Made by a program: the position numbers and the translations under genes. DNA of 27,390 bases from GWF2-50-93 sp049297395 (GTDB lineage: Bacteria; Verrucomicrobiota; Lentisphaeria; Victivallales; GWF2-50-93): contig JBAQUG010000136.1 of NCBI GenBank assembly GCA_049297395.1, positions 1-27,390 of the forward strand, read 5' to 3'. A model generated the notes under the pieces. The model did no database searches. It was not told the origin of the DNA and saw nothing but the letters and a program-made list of their open reading frames with translations. How positions within the stretch are numbered: position 1 is the stretch's first letter; every line of letters begins with the position of its first letter. Below, one piece after another: positions 16,660 through 24,800 of this stretch.

Positions 16660-17724
16660 ATGGAAGATAAAGTTGTTAGAGTGGCCGTTGTTGGACTGCG
16701 TCACGGGGTTGAGCATCTGGATCATTATCGTGGTAGGGAGGATGTCGAGACAGTCGGCCTTTGCGACACGTCTGAACCCCTGGTGCATGAGGTTGCGGCA
16801 AAATATGGCGCCCCAGGGGCTGCATGTTTCACCGATTATGCCAGGATGCTGCGGGAGGCAAAACCGGATGCGGTGTTCGTGATGACACCGGTGCCGTTCC
16901 ATGCGCCGATGACCATCCAGGCGCTTGAGGCAGGATGCCATGTGATGGTTGCCAAGTCGCTATGCAGGACGCTGGATGAAGGGGAGGCGATGATCTGTGC
17001 AAGGAACAAGGCAGGCAAACATGTCGAGGTGGGTCTTCAGATGCACTACGCGCATATATACCGTTATCTCCAGGAGCATCTGGGCGATCCGGAGTTCGGA
17101 GAGTTGCGCGGGGCATGGATACAGTTCTTCTACCCCTCCTACTGGCGCGAACCCGGAAACTGGCAGAATCGCATGGACTCCCTTGGAGGAATGCTCCTGG
17201 ACTGTTGCATCCATCCTACGGATGTACTGCTGTATGTGTTGAACCGGTCTTGGACACGGGTGTTCGCATCGGGAAGGCAATTTCTGGACGGACCGCCGGA
17301 GCGTGATACGCTGGATGCGGCAACTGTCCTTGTCGATCTGGACGGCGGAATCCGCCTGACCATAGACCTTGTCGACAGCAAAGCTTATAGCTGCATACGC
17401 ACAGGAGTGGTCGGCTCAACGGGTAAATTCGAGATGGACCACTGGGAACCCAATGGAGCCGGACACGTCCGATTCCATTCTAATATGAAAGCAAAGGATC
17501 CTGTGCGTGTATGGGTTCCTCCAACCGACGCAAGCACCGGGCACATTGGAATTGTGGAGCAATCCCTTCACTTTCTTGAAGTATGCAAAGGGAATGCCCG
17601 TCCCCGCAGTTCCCTGGAATCCGCCATGGAAAGTCTTTCGCTCCAGATGGGGATTGTCCAATCGCTTAAAAGCGATAGGTGGGTTGCACGTGGAGAAATT
17701 ACCACGAGGCAGTATCGGAAATGA
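16660..17724 (+). CDS. Gfo/Idh/MocA-family oxidoreductase
   Basis: 354 residues. The N-terminal Rossmann fold starts VRVAVVGLRHGVEHL, a variant of the usual GxGxxG nucleotide-binding loop. KPDAVFVMTPVPFHAPMTIQALEAGCHVMVAKS is the standard second half of the fold, but the usual EKP is AKS here; the lysine (Lys99) is kept. GGMLLDCCIHPTDVLLYVL holds Asp181 and His185 at the positions of the family's catalytic pair. GGGAGA lies about 11 nt before ATG 16660. Members oxidise or epimerise sugars and inositols with NAD(P), so this one may handle rhamnose or a modified sugar from the same glycan. It lies 104 nt after the rhamnosidase and 18 nt before the broken gene, on the same strand. Exact substrate unknown. 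Confidence 0.9.
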   Translation: MEDKVVRVAVVGLRHGVEHLDHYRGREDVETVGLCDTSEPLVHEVAAKYGAPGAACFTDYARMLREAKPDAVFVMTPVPFHAPMTIQALEAGCHVMVAKSLCRTLDEGEAMICARNKAGKHVEVGLQMHYAHIYRYLQEHLGDPEFGELRGAWIQFFYPSYWREPGNWQNRMDSLGGMLLDCCIHPTDVLLYVLNRSWTRVFASGRQFLDGPPERDTLDAATVLVDLDGGIRLTIDLVDSKAYSCIRTGVVGSTGKFEMDHWEPNGAGHVRFHSNMKAKDPVRVWVPPTDASTGHIGIVEQSLHFLEVCKGNARPRSSLESAMESLSLQMGIVQSLKSDRWVARGEITTRQYRK

Positions 17725-17742
17725 AAACAGCAGGGAAAGCCA

Positions 17743-18334
17743 ATGAAATTCAGACCTGATATTGCTGAGGTTCTTGCCAGGTATCGCGATTTTTATTCTG
17801 CGCCCAATGGAAAAATCCTGATCCATGTAGGAGTTCCATTGGATGTTGAAGTCATCCAGCCCAAATTGAACGAATTCAAATTCCCCGATGATTGGAAGGA
17901 ATATGCCCGCCAGGCAATGGACAATTTCATTCGGCAGCAGGAGGCGCGGCTGGCATTGGATATCAAGGATGATTGGATATGGGCGTCCAATCCTGCAATG
18001 CATGGTATCGCCTTATATAGAAAAATTAGCCAGGCATTTTGATGGTGTATTTGTCCACACGCATGCGCTGGGACGGCATTTGATACCTTCCTTTAGTCGT
18101 GTCAAGGGGCTTTGCCTGCTGGAATTAACGCAGGATCCCAATCAACCCTGTCCCATTGGCATGCTGGAACAGCTTATTGAAGATGCCAACGGATTCCCAT
18201 TGCAAATCAGAGGTGCACCCGAAGAAATTCGCGCCAGTCTTAAAATTGCGAAGAAGGGGCGGGTAATTTTTTCAGCTCAAACTAAGAATCTGGAAGAGGC
18301 CCGCGATCTGATTGACATGGTAAGAAATATTTGA
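17743..18334 (+). pseudogene. Uroporphyrinogen-decarboxylase-like gene remnant, internally deleted and frameshifted
   Basis: The first part (17743-18042) encodes MKFRPDIAEVLARYRDFYSA up to DDWIWASNPAMHGIALYRK and stops. The second part is open in the +1 frame through TGA at 18334 and reads PYIEKLARHFDGVFVHTHAL, then GLCLLELTQDPNQPCPIGML, then LQIRGAPEEIRASLKIAKKG. The first segment looks like the N-terminus, the second like the C-terminal third, of the URO-D-like proteins (normally about 330-400 residues) common in PVC sugar clusters. Together they cover only about 195 residues, so the middle barrel strands are missing. The join lies near 18010. It starts 18 nt after the oxidoreductase, so it was part of that operon. 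Alternatives are a sequencing or assembly error, or two small expressed fragments. The family assignment is moderate. Confidence 0.7.
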
Positions 18335-18357
18335 TCCGGTCAGATAAATAGCTGGAG

Positions 18358-18375
18358 GAGCCAATTGCAAAACTC
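18358..18375 (-). repeat. 18-nt dispersed repeat, copy 2
   Basis: GAGCCAATTGCAAAACTC on the plus strand is the exact reverse complement of 7726-7743. It is followed by AGGAATCCAGAAGTCAGAAT, which matches, inverted, the motif upstream of copy 1 with few changes. Confidence 0.6.
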
Positions 18376-18441
18376 ATCCGGTGCGGCGGACAGGAATCCA
18401 GAAGTCAGAATACAAATTGTGTTTTAGTGTTCAAGGCGGGG

Positions 18442-18562
18442 ACGGTTCTCCGTAACCGTGGATGGACGGGGAAGCAGTAAGTATGGCGGTTTCGCCGAAA
18501 CCGCCTCCGAGCCAGTTTCGGCGAAACTGGCATACTCAGCTTCGACATTCGATTGTCCATCC
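18442..18562. repeat. Multi-hairpin palindromic element
   Basis: From outside in: GGATGGAC (18460-18467) pairs with GTCCATCC (18555-18562); GAAGC (18471-18475) with GCTTC (18539-18543); AGTAT (18480-18484) with ATACT (18532-18536). Inside are two near-perfect hairpins, GGCGGTTTCG/CGAAACCGCC (18485-18505) and GCCAGTTTCG/CGAAACTGGC (18511-18531), each with a one-base centre. A small hairpin ACGGTT/AACCGT (18442-18459) precedes them. The two inner arms share GTTTCG/CGAAAC but differ at paired positions. It resembles a BIME-like tandem REP or a cruciform element; no transposase is nearby. Confidence 0.75.
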
Positions 18563-18601
18563 CGGACATCTTTCCCGCACGAGATGTGTCCATGAAAGTA
18601 T

Positions 18602-18644
18602 GTTGGGCTTTCCTGTCCTGAGCTTGTGTCGAAGGGAGCCCGAC
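18602..18644. repeat. Hairpin with dispersed-repeat-like loop
   Basis: GTTGGGCT (18602-18609) pairs with AGCCCGAC (18637-18644), with one G-U. The loop contains CTGAGCTTGTGTCGAAGGG, close to a CTGAGC..GTCGAAGGG motif that I recall as dispersed in many environmental bacterial genomes. Function unknown. Confidence 0.4.
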
Positions 18645-18792
18645 AAATGCGAACAAAATGCTTCATGCTGACCTGAAACCGCCGGACGGCGATTCAGTCA
18701 GGCGAGCATCGGCGTTGGGAGATAGTTGTAATGGCAGAAATAATTCCAGGGGAAGATGGTGTACACTATTTAGAGTTGTATCCCTTGTCCGC

Positions 18793-20151
18793 CTATTTCA
18801 AGGCCGGCTGGTAGACCATGATCTCCTTTACAGGAACAGCGCCGTCTCCATTGGGAATTATTTCAAGGGTATGGGGGCCGTTTTCTATGAGCTGCACCAG
18901 GGTTGTACGTGTGGATTTCGCAGGATCAGCTGATTTTGGAGCGGTGTAAGTATCCTTGAACATCGGCGCCACCGACCACTTGATCTCAAAGCCGTCAGGA
19001 CATTTCTTCTTGGTGTAGTTGCTCGCCCCTGCAAGAGTGAAATCCCTGGGATCAATCACCACGCGCCCGGACTGCGAGACGAACTTCCCTTCGCTGCTTC
19101 CGGAACCGTCCGGACCGGTCTTGCTTCCCGACACTTCGAACTTGAAGTTCTTGGCGTCCTCGCTGATTTCAGTAATCTTCAAGATCCAGTCCTCGACCAG
19201 CAGCGGTTTCTCGCTGGATATGGTGCATATGGACGGCCACCATACGCCGGGTGCGTTGTTCGTGCGGGTGATGGCATATGCCAGCGGGTTTGCCGATGGA
19301 GCCTTGCCGTCAATGAGTATCTTCGCGGTACCGGGCTTGTCCGTAGTACCGGCAACCAGATCCACGCGGTTTCCTGTGAAACTGATTTTCACCGAACCGT
19401 CCTTATTCTGCTGTGCAGGGAGATTCTTTATCCAGTCGGCGTGTGGAACAGGAAAATCCTTATTGTAGCGGAGATGCCGCCATACCAGGGCTTCCATCAG
19501 ATTGCAGCCCTTTGGATTAAGATGCACTATATCCGCGAGAAGAGCCTTCGGCTCTAATTTATTTTCGGCAAGGTATTGTTTCCATTCCTCCCTGACATCG
19601 ACAAGCTCGCAGTCATATTTCGCGGCCAGATCGCGGATCAGCTGGGACTGCTTGTCATATTCATTCTGCACCCAGGCGTTGCCATCGTGAGAGACATGAT
19701 GGTTCAGGATGATGATTTCAGCCGTTGTCAGTTTTCGGATATTGGCTATCATGGTTTCCAGAGCCCCGTTGACTCCACCGTAGTCATGGAAGAAGACAAG
19801 ATCAGGATAGAAGGGATAAAGATCGTGGATGGATGTCTTTACAAGATTGTCAGCCTCAAATCCGCCTATGGAACGGTTTTCATAGGATATCTCGGCGTTC
19901 GGATATTCCTTCTTGAGCCGTCCGGCAATGGCATGGGACCAGGACTGGGCGATTATCGACTGCCCATAGAACAGTATCCGCACCGGATTTTTCTTTTCAG
20001 GGGTGCTTGTCGCGAGCGCAGTCATGGTGCGTGAGATTTTCGCGCCGAATTTCGATTCGTCGGCCGCAGGCTTCGGAGGGGTGAAATCCTGGGACATTGC
20101 AATTGAGGGGAGGGCGGCCGCGCAGAGAATGAAAAGGAGGCTTGTCTTCAT
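18793..20151 (-). CDS. Secreted SGNH/GDSL-type hydrolase
   Basis: 452 residues. Signal peptide MKTSLLFILCAAALPSIAMS. The SGNH core follows: ILFYGQSI with the candidate nucleophile Ser65 (GQS instead of GDS), ENRSIGGFEADN as block II, FFHDYGGVNG near block III, and ADIVHLNPKG with Asp207 and His210 as block V. Residues ~240-452 form a second, beta-rich part with no family that I recognise. RNA continuity with the gene before is likely: its start lies 9 nt after that stop and the TAAGGAT ribosome-binding site overlaps the stop codon. It is the last gene of the four-gene operon. It is probably an acetyl or other carbohydrate esterase acting outside the cytoplasm on the same glycan as its neighbours. 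Substrate unknown. Confidence 0.88.
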   Translation of the reverse strand: MKTSLLFILCAAALPSIAMSQDFTPPKPAADESKFGAKISRTMTALATSTPEKKNPVRILFYGQSIIAQSWSHAIAGRLKKEYPNAEISYENRSIGGFEADNLVKTSIHDLYPFYPDLVFFHDYGGVNGALETMIANIRKLTTAEIIILNHHVSHDGNAWVQNEYDKQSQLIRDLAAKYDCELVDVREEWKQYLAENKLEPKALLADIVHLNPKGCNLMEALVWRHLRYNKDFPVPHADWIKNLPAQQNKDGSVKISFTGNRVDLVAGTTDKPGTAKILIDGKAPSANPLAYAITRTNNAPGVWWPSICTISSEKPLLVEDWILKITEISEDAKNFKFEVSGSKTGPDGSGSSEGKFVSQSGRVVIDPRDFTLAGASNYTKKKCPDGFEIKWSVAPMFKDTYTAPKSADPAKSTRTTLVQLIENGPHTLEIIPNGDGAVPVKEIMVYQPALK

Positions 20152-20160
20152 GTTAAATCC

Positions 20161-21870
20161 TTAGTTTATTGTTTGATAAGGGCTGTCCGAAACGGGGTTG
20201 ATTTTCAAGTTCCATACGGCATTTCCAGCATTCCATTTCAAATCAAAAACGCCGTTTTCAATGCTGGAGGGGCGCTTCTTCAGTTCATCGGGTTTTATGA
20301 CCGGAGCTTCTCGTATCTGGGCATCCGTGCAAAAGGCCCAGAGAACCACGGCACCGGAAATACTCTGGACTGCGGATGTCCCGTACTCGATGTCCCAGTC
20401 CAGGATCCCATCTTCAACGTGGGCGTTCCTGTGGACGGGGAGGGGTGAAAGGGTCACGCGGGCGACAGACAGCGTACGCTCCTTCCATTTGAAGGACATG
20501 GTTGAAGTATTCCCGCTGATTTTCTGTTCGTTGAACACGGCGGTCGGAGATATCACCCGCAGCCTGTCGGTCAACTTTGTCCACGCCCCGGATATTGACG
20601 GCATCCGGCGCAGGACCAGCAGATTGCCGCCTTTCCTCAGGGAAAAAGTATTTCCTGCAATTGGCGGGTTGACTTTTGCCGTCAGCCCCTTGAGCCGGGA
20701 AAAATTCTTTTTATGGGAGGGATGCGCATAGGTGTTTCCGTCTTCTACTGCGGCCCATTGGAGGAACCCCCAGTCCCCGTCATCGTGGAGGAATGCCGCC
20801 GGGAAGCTCTGCCACGACAAACCCCAGGACTGGTTGTCGCAGCAGTCCATTACCGGATAACGGCTCATTGCGCCTATCCTGAAATCTTTTTCAATGAACG
20901 CAGTTGCCTTTGCGCCGTTGAAGCATGGAACCTCGATTTCCTTTTGAGGAGCTGCCGGAGGAGGCGCCATTTCATGCCAGCCCAGCCGTTTAAGCAGCGG
21001 CCCCATTGGAGGCAGATTGCCGATGGTGACCTCCTCATCCGGACGCCAGTCCCTTATCGCCTGGCGGAACGGATAGGCTTTGGGAGTTTCCACGAATGAA
21101 TAGGATCTGATGACAGGCACCCTGGGCCTGCCCCCAAAGTGTTCTTCGATGCCAACGAGCTGCCGGAGCGCTTCCATATATAATTTCCGGGTTTCATCAG
21201 GCAGCCGGTCCGACATCAGGAGCAGCATTGAAATCTCGTAGTTGCAGACCATTGCATAGATGTCGCTCATGTGTTCACCCCAGCCCCAGCCTTCTTCAAT
21301 CCAGTACCGTGCAGAACCATCAAGCACATTTAAAAGCTTCACATCGTTTTTCCCATCACCGCACATCTCATTGATAAGCCAGGCGAACACTGCGTCTCCC
21401 AGAAAGCTGTTTGGATAAAAACATCCCCAGCCCTCGCATTTGTGCATGAAGTAATGGAGCGCTTCCGAAAGAATCCCATCAATCAGCCTGCAGCTCCCGA
21501 CCCCCAGTTCCCCTGCAAAATATTTTCTCAGGGGGATAAGCCCGATACAGATGAAGAAGGGGGCGTTCCCGTCGGTCTGATCGCGATCCTCGAGGAACCA
21601 TTTTATAAGTCCGCGTTTTTCAGCTTCCCGGAACTGGCATCTGCTTATATTCTCCAGAATCCCGGGACAGTCAATTTCATCCAACCTGCCTGTAATCGCG
21701 GCATAAGTCATGAATGAAACGCTGTCCGGCAGGGAATGCAGGTTTTCCTGTCCGAAACAGTCAGGAGTGTGTCCTTTCCCTCCGGAGGGCAGCAGGAAGA
21801 GTCCGGCGGCGGCATCCCATCTTCGTGTGAAGTCATTATTTGTCACTGGTGTTTTCTTTCGATAAATCAT
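20161..21870 (-). CDS. Unrecognised protein, probable helical-toroid plus beta domain
   Basis: 569 residues from ATG 21870, which overlaps the TGA of the gene before as ATGA; AGGGA lies upstream and this coupling decides the start over ATG 21948. I do not recognise a named family. Residues ~1-330 are helix-rich with repeated aromatic-acidic motifs (CEGWGCFYPNSFLGDAVFAW, EEGWGWGEHMSDIYAM), as in (alpha/alpha) toroids of glycosidases and polysaccharide lyases. The second half (DNQSWGLSWQSFPAAFLHDD, FLQWAAVEDGNTYAHPSHKK) appears beta-rich, as in heparinase-like or other lyase folds. No signal peptide is seen, so it may be cytoplasmic. Its place between a GH-A protein and an esterase suggests a carbohydrate-active role; glycosidase, lyase and non-enzymatic roles all remain possible. 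Confidence 0.85.
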   Translation of the reverse strand: MIYRKKTPVTNNDFTRRWDAAAGLFLLPSGGKGHTPDCFGQENLHSLPDSVSFMTYAAITGRLDEIDCPGILENISRCQFREAEKRGLIKWFLEDRDQTDGNAPFFICIGLIPLRKYFAGELGVGSCRLIDGILSEALHYFMHKCEGWGCFYPNSFLGDAVFAWLINEMCGDGKNDVKLLNVLDGSARYWIEEGWGWGEHMSDIYAMVCNYEISMLLLMSDRLPDETRKLYMEALRQLVGIEEHFGGRPRVPVIRSYSFVETPKAYPFRQAIRDWRPDEEVTIGNLPPMGPLLKRLGWHEMAPPPAAPQKEIEVPCFNGAKATAFIEKDFRIGAMSRYPVMDCCDNQSWGLSWQSFPAAFLHDDGDWGFLQWAAVEDGNTYAHPSHKKNFSRLKGLTAKVNPPIAGNTFSLRKGGNLLVLRRMPSISGAWTKLTDRLRVISPTAVFNEQKISGNTSTMSFKWKERTLSVARVTLSPLPVHRNAHVEDGILDWDIEYGTSAVQSISGAVVLWAFCTDAQIREAPVIKPDELKKRPSSIENGVFDLKWNAGNAVWNLKINPVSDSPYQTIN

Positions 21871-24800
21871 GGCATTTCCCTGACGGAGATGTCGTTCCAG
21901 TAGAAGTCGGCCGTACCTCCATCCATCTTGCAGCAGATCCCGCACCATACGCCAATGCTTGCAGTTCCGGCGGGAGTGATGACATTTCCCGAATAGCTGC
22001 CCCAGTCGCGGTCTGCGGAACCGATCGCTTGATGGCCCAGGAAGGTTCCTTTGGAGTCGAAAAAAACGGCACTGGCCCTGCCGGCAAGCCAGGCAACCTT
22101 GCCTTCCACTTTATAACGCATACGGCAGGAGACGGTGTAGCCGGTTTTTTCTTTGGCGGGTACTGTCTGGCTCCAGCGCGGTTCGGCGTTCACCGTGGCG
22201 GAACTGCTAATCCACAAGGCGCGTTTTCCGTCGTCATCCCTCAGCCCCCAGCGGATCTTTCCGGGCTCCTTGTCGAGAAGTTTCTTAACGACGTCCTCAT
22301 TCCTCAGCACCCAGCCTGTCACGCTGCCATGATCGTTCTTGGTCGCATCCTCACCGCTGTCTTCGGTGAGGTTTCCGTTTTTGATGAGATTGGCGCCCAG
22401 TTTCCGTCCTTCCGGCAGAAGCTGGTAACGCCCAAAGTTTGAAGTGTCGTTGCAGTTGGCGGCGCTTCCATGCAGGGCCATCTGGGTCTTCCTTTCCATC
22501 TTGTCGGAGTCGGCGGCGTCATCGATTATGAAGTCCATGCCTAAGCGGACACCGGGCGCCAGCTTGAAGGGGCCTCCCTCCTTCGGGCGCACGCGGCCTT
22601 CGATCAGATATCCCGTTCCCGTGCGTTTTCCGACAAACTCCAGTTCGACCGACTTGCCGTATTTTGCTATGTTCGCGAAGACGCACGGATTGAGCGAATC
22701 CTCGACGGATGGCACAAGCAGGATCTGCTCCGCCCCAAAACTGTACGCGGGAGTCTGGTCTTTAAGATCCCGGCCGTCGAAGAAGAACTCCAGACCGTCC
22801 TGGAGAAACGCCTGGCCGGGCTTGTCCTGTGGAACAGTCTTGATCTTGTCGTCCACGACATCGAGGAGGAAATACAGGCCGTCGCCGGGCCGCCAGGCGG
22901 TTTTCACGCTGAAAGAAAGATCCTTGGCTCCCTGCCAGCTGTTCGGATCGTAGTAACCGACTGGGGGTTTGCCGATGACCACGTTCTGAACCTTGTCAGC
23001 GGTTTCAGCCGAAACATCCTGCCAGTCGGAAGGATCGGCGTCAAGCTTGATTGGATGATCAAGCATGGGCACGCCGTGTCCTACGCCTTCGGACGAGAAA
23101 GATCGTTCCATGGCGGCAAGATCTTTGTCATTCCGGGTGAGATGGGCGAACAAAGGGTGATCGCCCCTGGCGAGGCCGCCGGCCTCAAGCTGGAAGCGGA
23201 TATCCTTCACGCCGCCGGCCTCCAAGTTTATCTCCTTGTCCATCGTGAGCTTCGACTGGGGAGAGGAAATATCCAGTTGCCCGCGCAGGGGTGTCGGGAG
23301 CAGGTTGGTCACCGTCACAATTCCCTCCACCTTCTCGTTCGGGCTTACCAGGGCCGGAAAATTCTTGACGTTCAGGAAGGGAGCCTCTGCGAAATTTTCC
23401 GGCACATCGAAAATGTAGATCGGCTCCATGCCGATGGCGACCGTCAACACTTTTCCTTGCGTCTCCCATTCCAGCGGGTTGCCGAGAAAATCCATGCCTT
23501 TGCATGTCCGTCCTTCTCCTACAATGAACGAGCGGGTTGTCGGAACATCCGCGAAAAGTGCAGCCGTCCGTTTCCCTTCGAGGCTGGTCACCAGCACACC
23601 GGCAGCGGTGGAGGAGGCGAGCGGAATAAGCCGCGTCGTCCTCATCCGGTCCATGACCGAGGCCATGGCGGCGAAGGCGACGCCCCTTTCGGAAGGGGAG
23701 CCGTTTCCACAGATGCCGGGAAGAAGACCGGGGATGTAGCGGGCAACGCTTGACAACATGAACAATCGTTCAACCCCCAGCGCGCAATTAAGGAGGACAT
23801 GCTGGATGGACCAGCAGGCGCTGGTGTGTTCCGTGACGAGATTGACCCCGTAAATGTAGCAGATGGTTATCCCGTTCTCCTTCCTGGTGGAACCGCCGGG
23901 ATAATACTCCGACAGTTCCTTTTCGTTGAGAATATGCCCTTTGATTCGTCCCATTGTAGCGGCTCCCCATTCCGAATCCCATATGGGGATGGTCTTGCCG
24001 GCCTCGCCAAGATGCTTGACCAGAGATGCGCGCATGCGCTCGATCCACCGGTCGCGTTTCCATCCCCTGATCGGAGAGCCATCGACATAGTTATGGAATG
24101 AAAGGATGTCGAAATATCCCCCGCCGCCGGCAGCCAGGACGTTCTCAGTCCACTCTGCCGGAGTTGAAACGCCGCAGAGGCCCACGATTTTTGCCTGCGG
24201 ATCGGCCTCCCGTATTATGCGGTGCGCGCTTTTGATGAGGGCGGCGTACTGCTCGGGCTTGATGGAAATAGCATTTGGCTCATTGATTATTTCCCAGTAT
24301 TTGACACGGTCCCTGTAGCGTTCCACCACGGCGCGGACCCATGACTCCCACTCGGAGGAGTCTCCCTGTACGATGCGGTTCAGTGCCTGCTGATGATCCT
24401 TCTGGGGCATTTGATCCTCATAGTACGGCTTCATGCAATACAGTATCTCCACGCCCAGTTCCTGCGACTCCCGGACTTGACTGTCCATATATTCCCAATT
24501 ATGGACTCCATCTTTGTTCATAGGGTGGTAATCCATGGTCAAGCGCCTATAACGCCCCCCAAGCGACAGATCCTCGGGGTACGCCTCTCCCAGAGGAGAT
24601 GAATTCGGGCGGTCGGACATGGGTGTCAGAGCCACTACGGTGGCGACGGTGTATGCTCTTTCGATTACGAGCGCCCCCTGGCTGTCCTTCAGCCGGAGAT
24701 GGATCTGGTAAAGTGCGCGTTTTTCCGGCAAAGGCAGATCCCATGTCAAACTGGCATCCTCCTGTCCTGAGGTCTTCAGTGCCTTTTCGCCATGGAACAA

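Larger units (their letters stand above)
18335..18792. other. 458-nt gene-free region between convergent genes, with palindromic repeats
   Basis: It lies between the broken URO-D-like gene (+) and the second SGNH gene (-). It contains the inverted 18-nt repeat copy, a multi-hairpin element (18442-18562) and a further hairpin with a dispersed-repeat-like loop (18602-18644). No intrinsic terminator with a T-run is seen for either neighbour. Short open frames over the palindromes have no recognisable product. Confidence 0.65.

Noticed and set aside
18462..18671. 69-codon plus-strand frame over the palindromes
   Set aside because: Its sequence comes from hairpin arms; no ribosome-binding site and no recognisable product.
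21871..21948. Upstream ATG for the unrecognised protein adding 26 residues
   Set aside because: It overlaps the conserved tail of the GH-A gene; the ATGA-coupled start at 21870 with AGGGA fits better.
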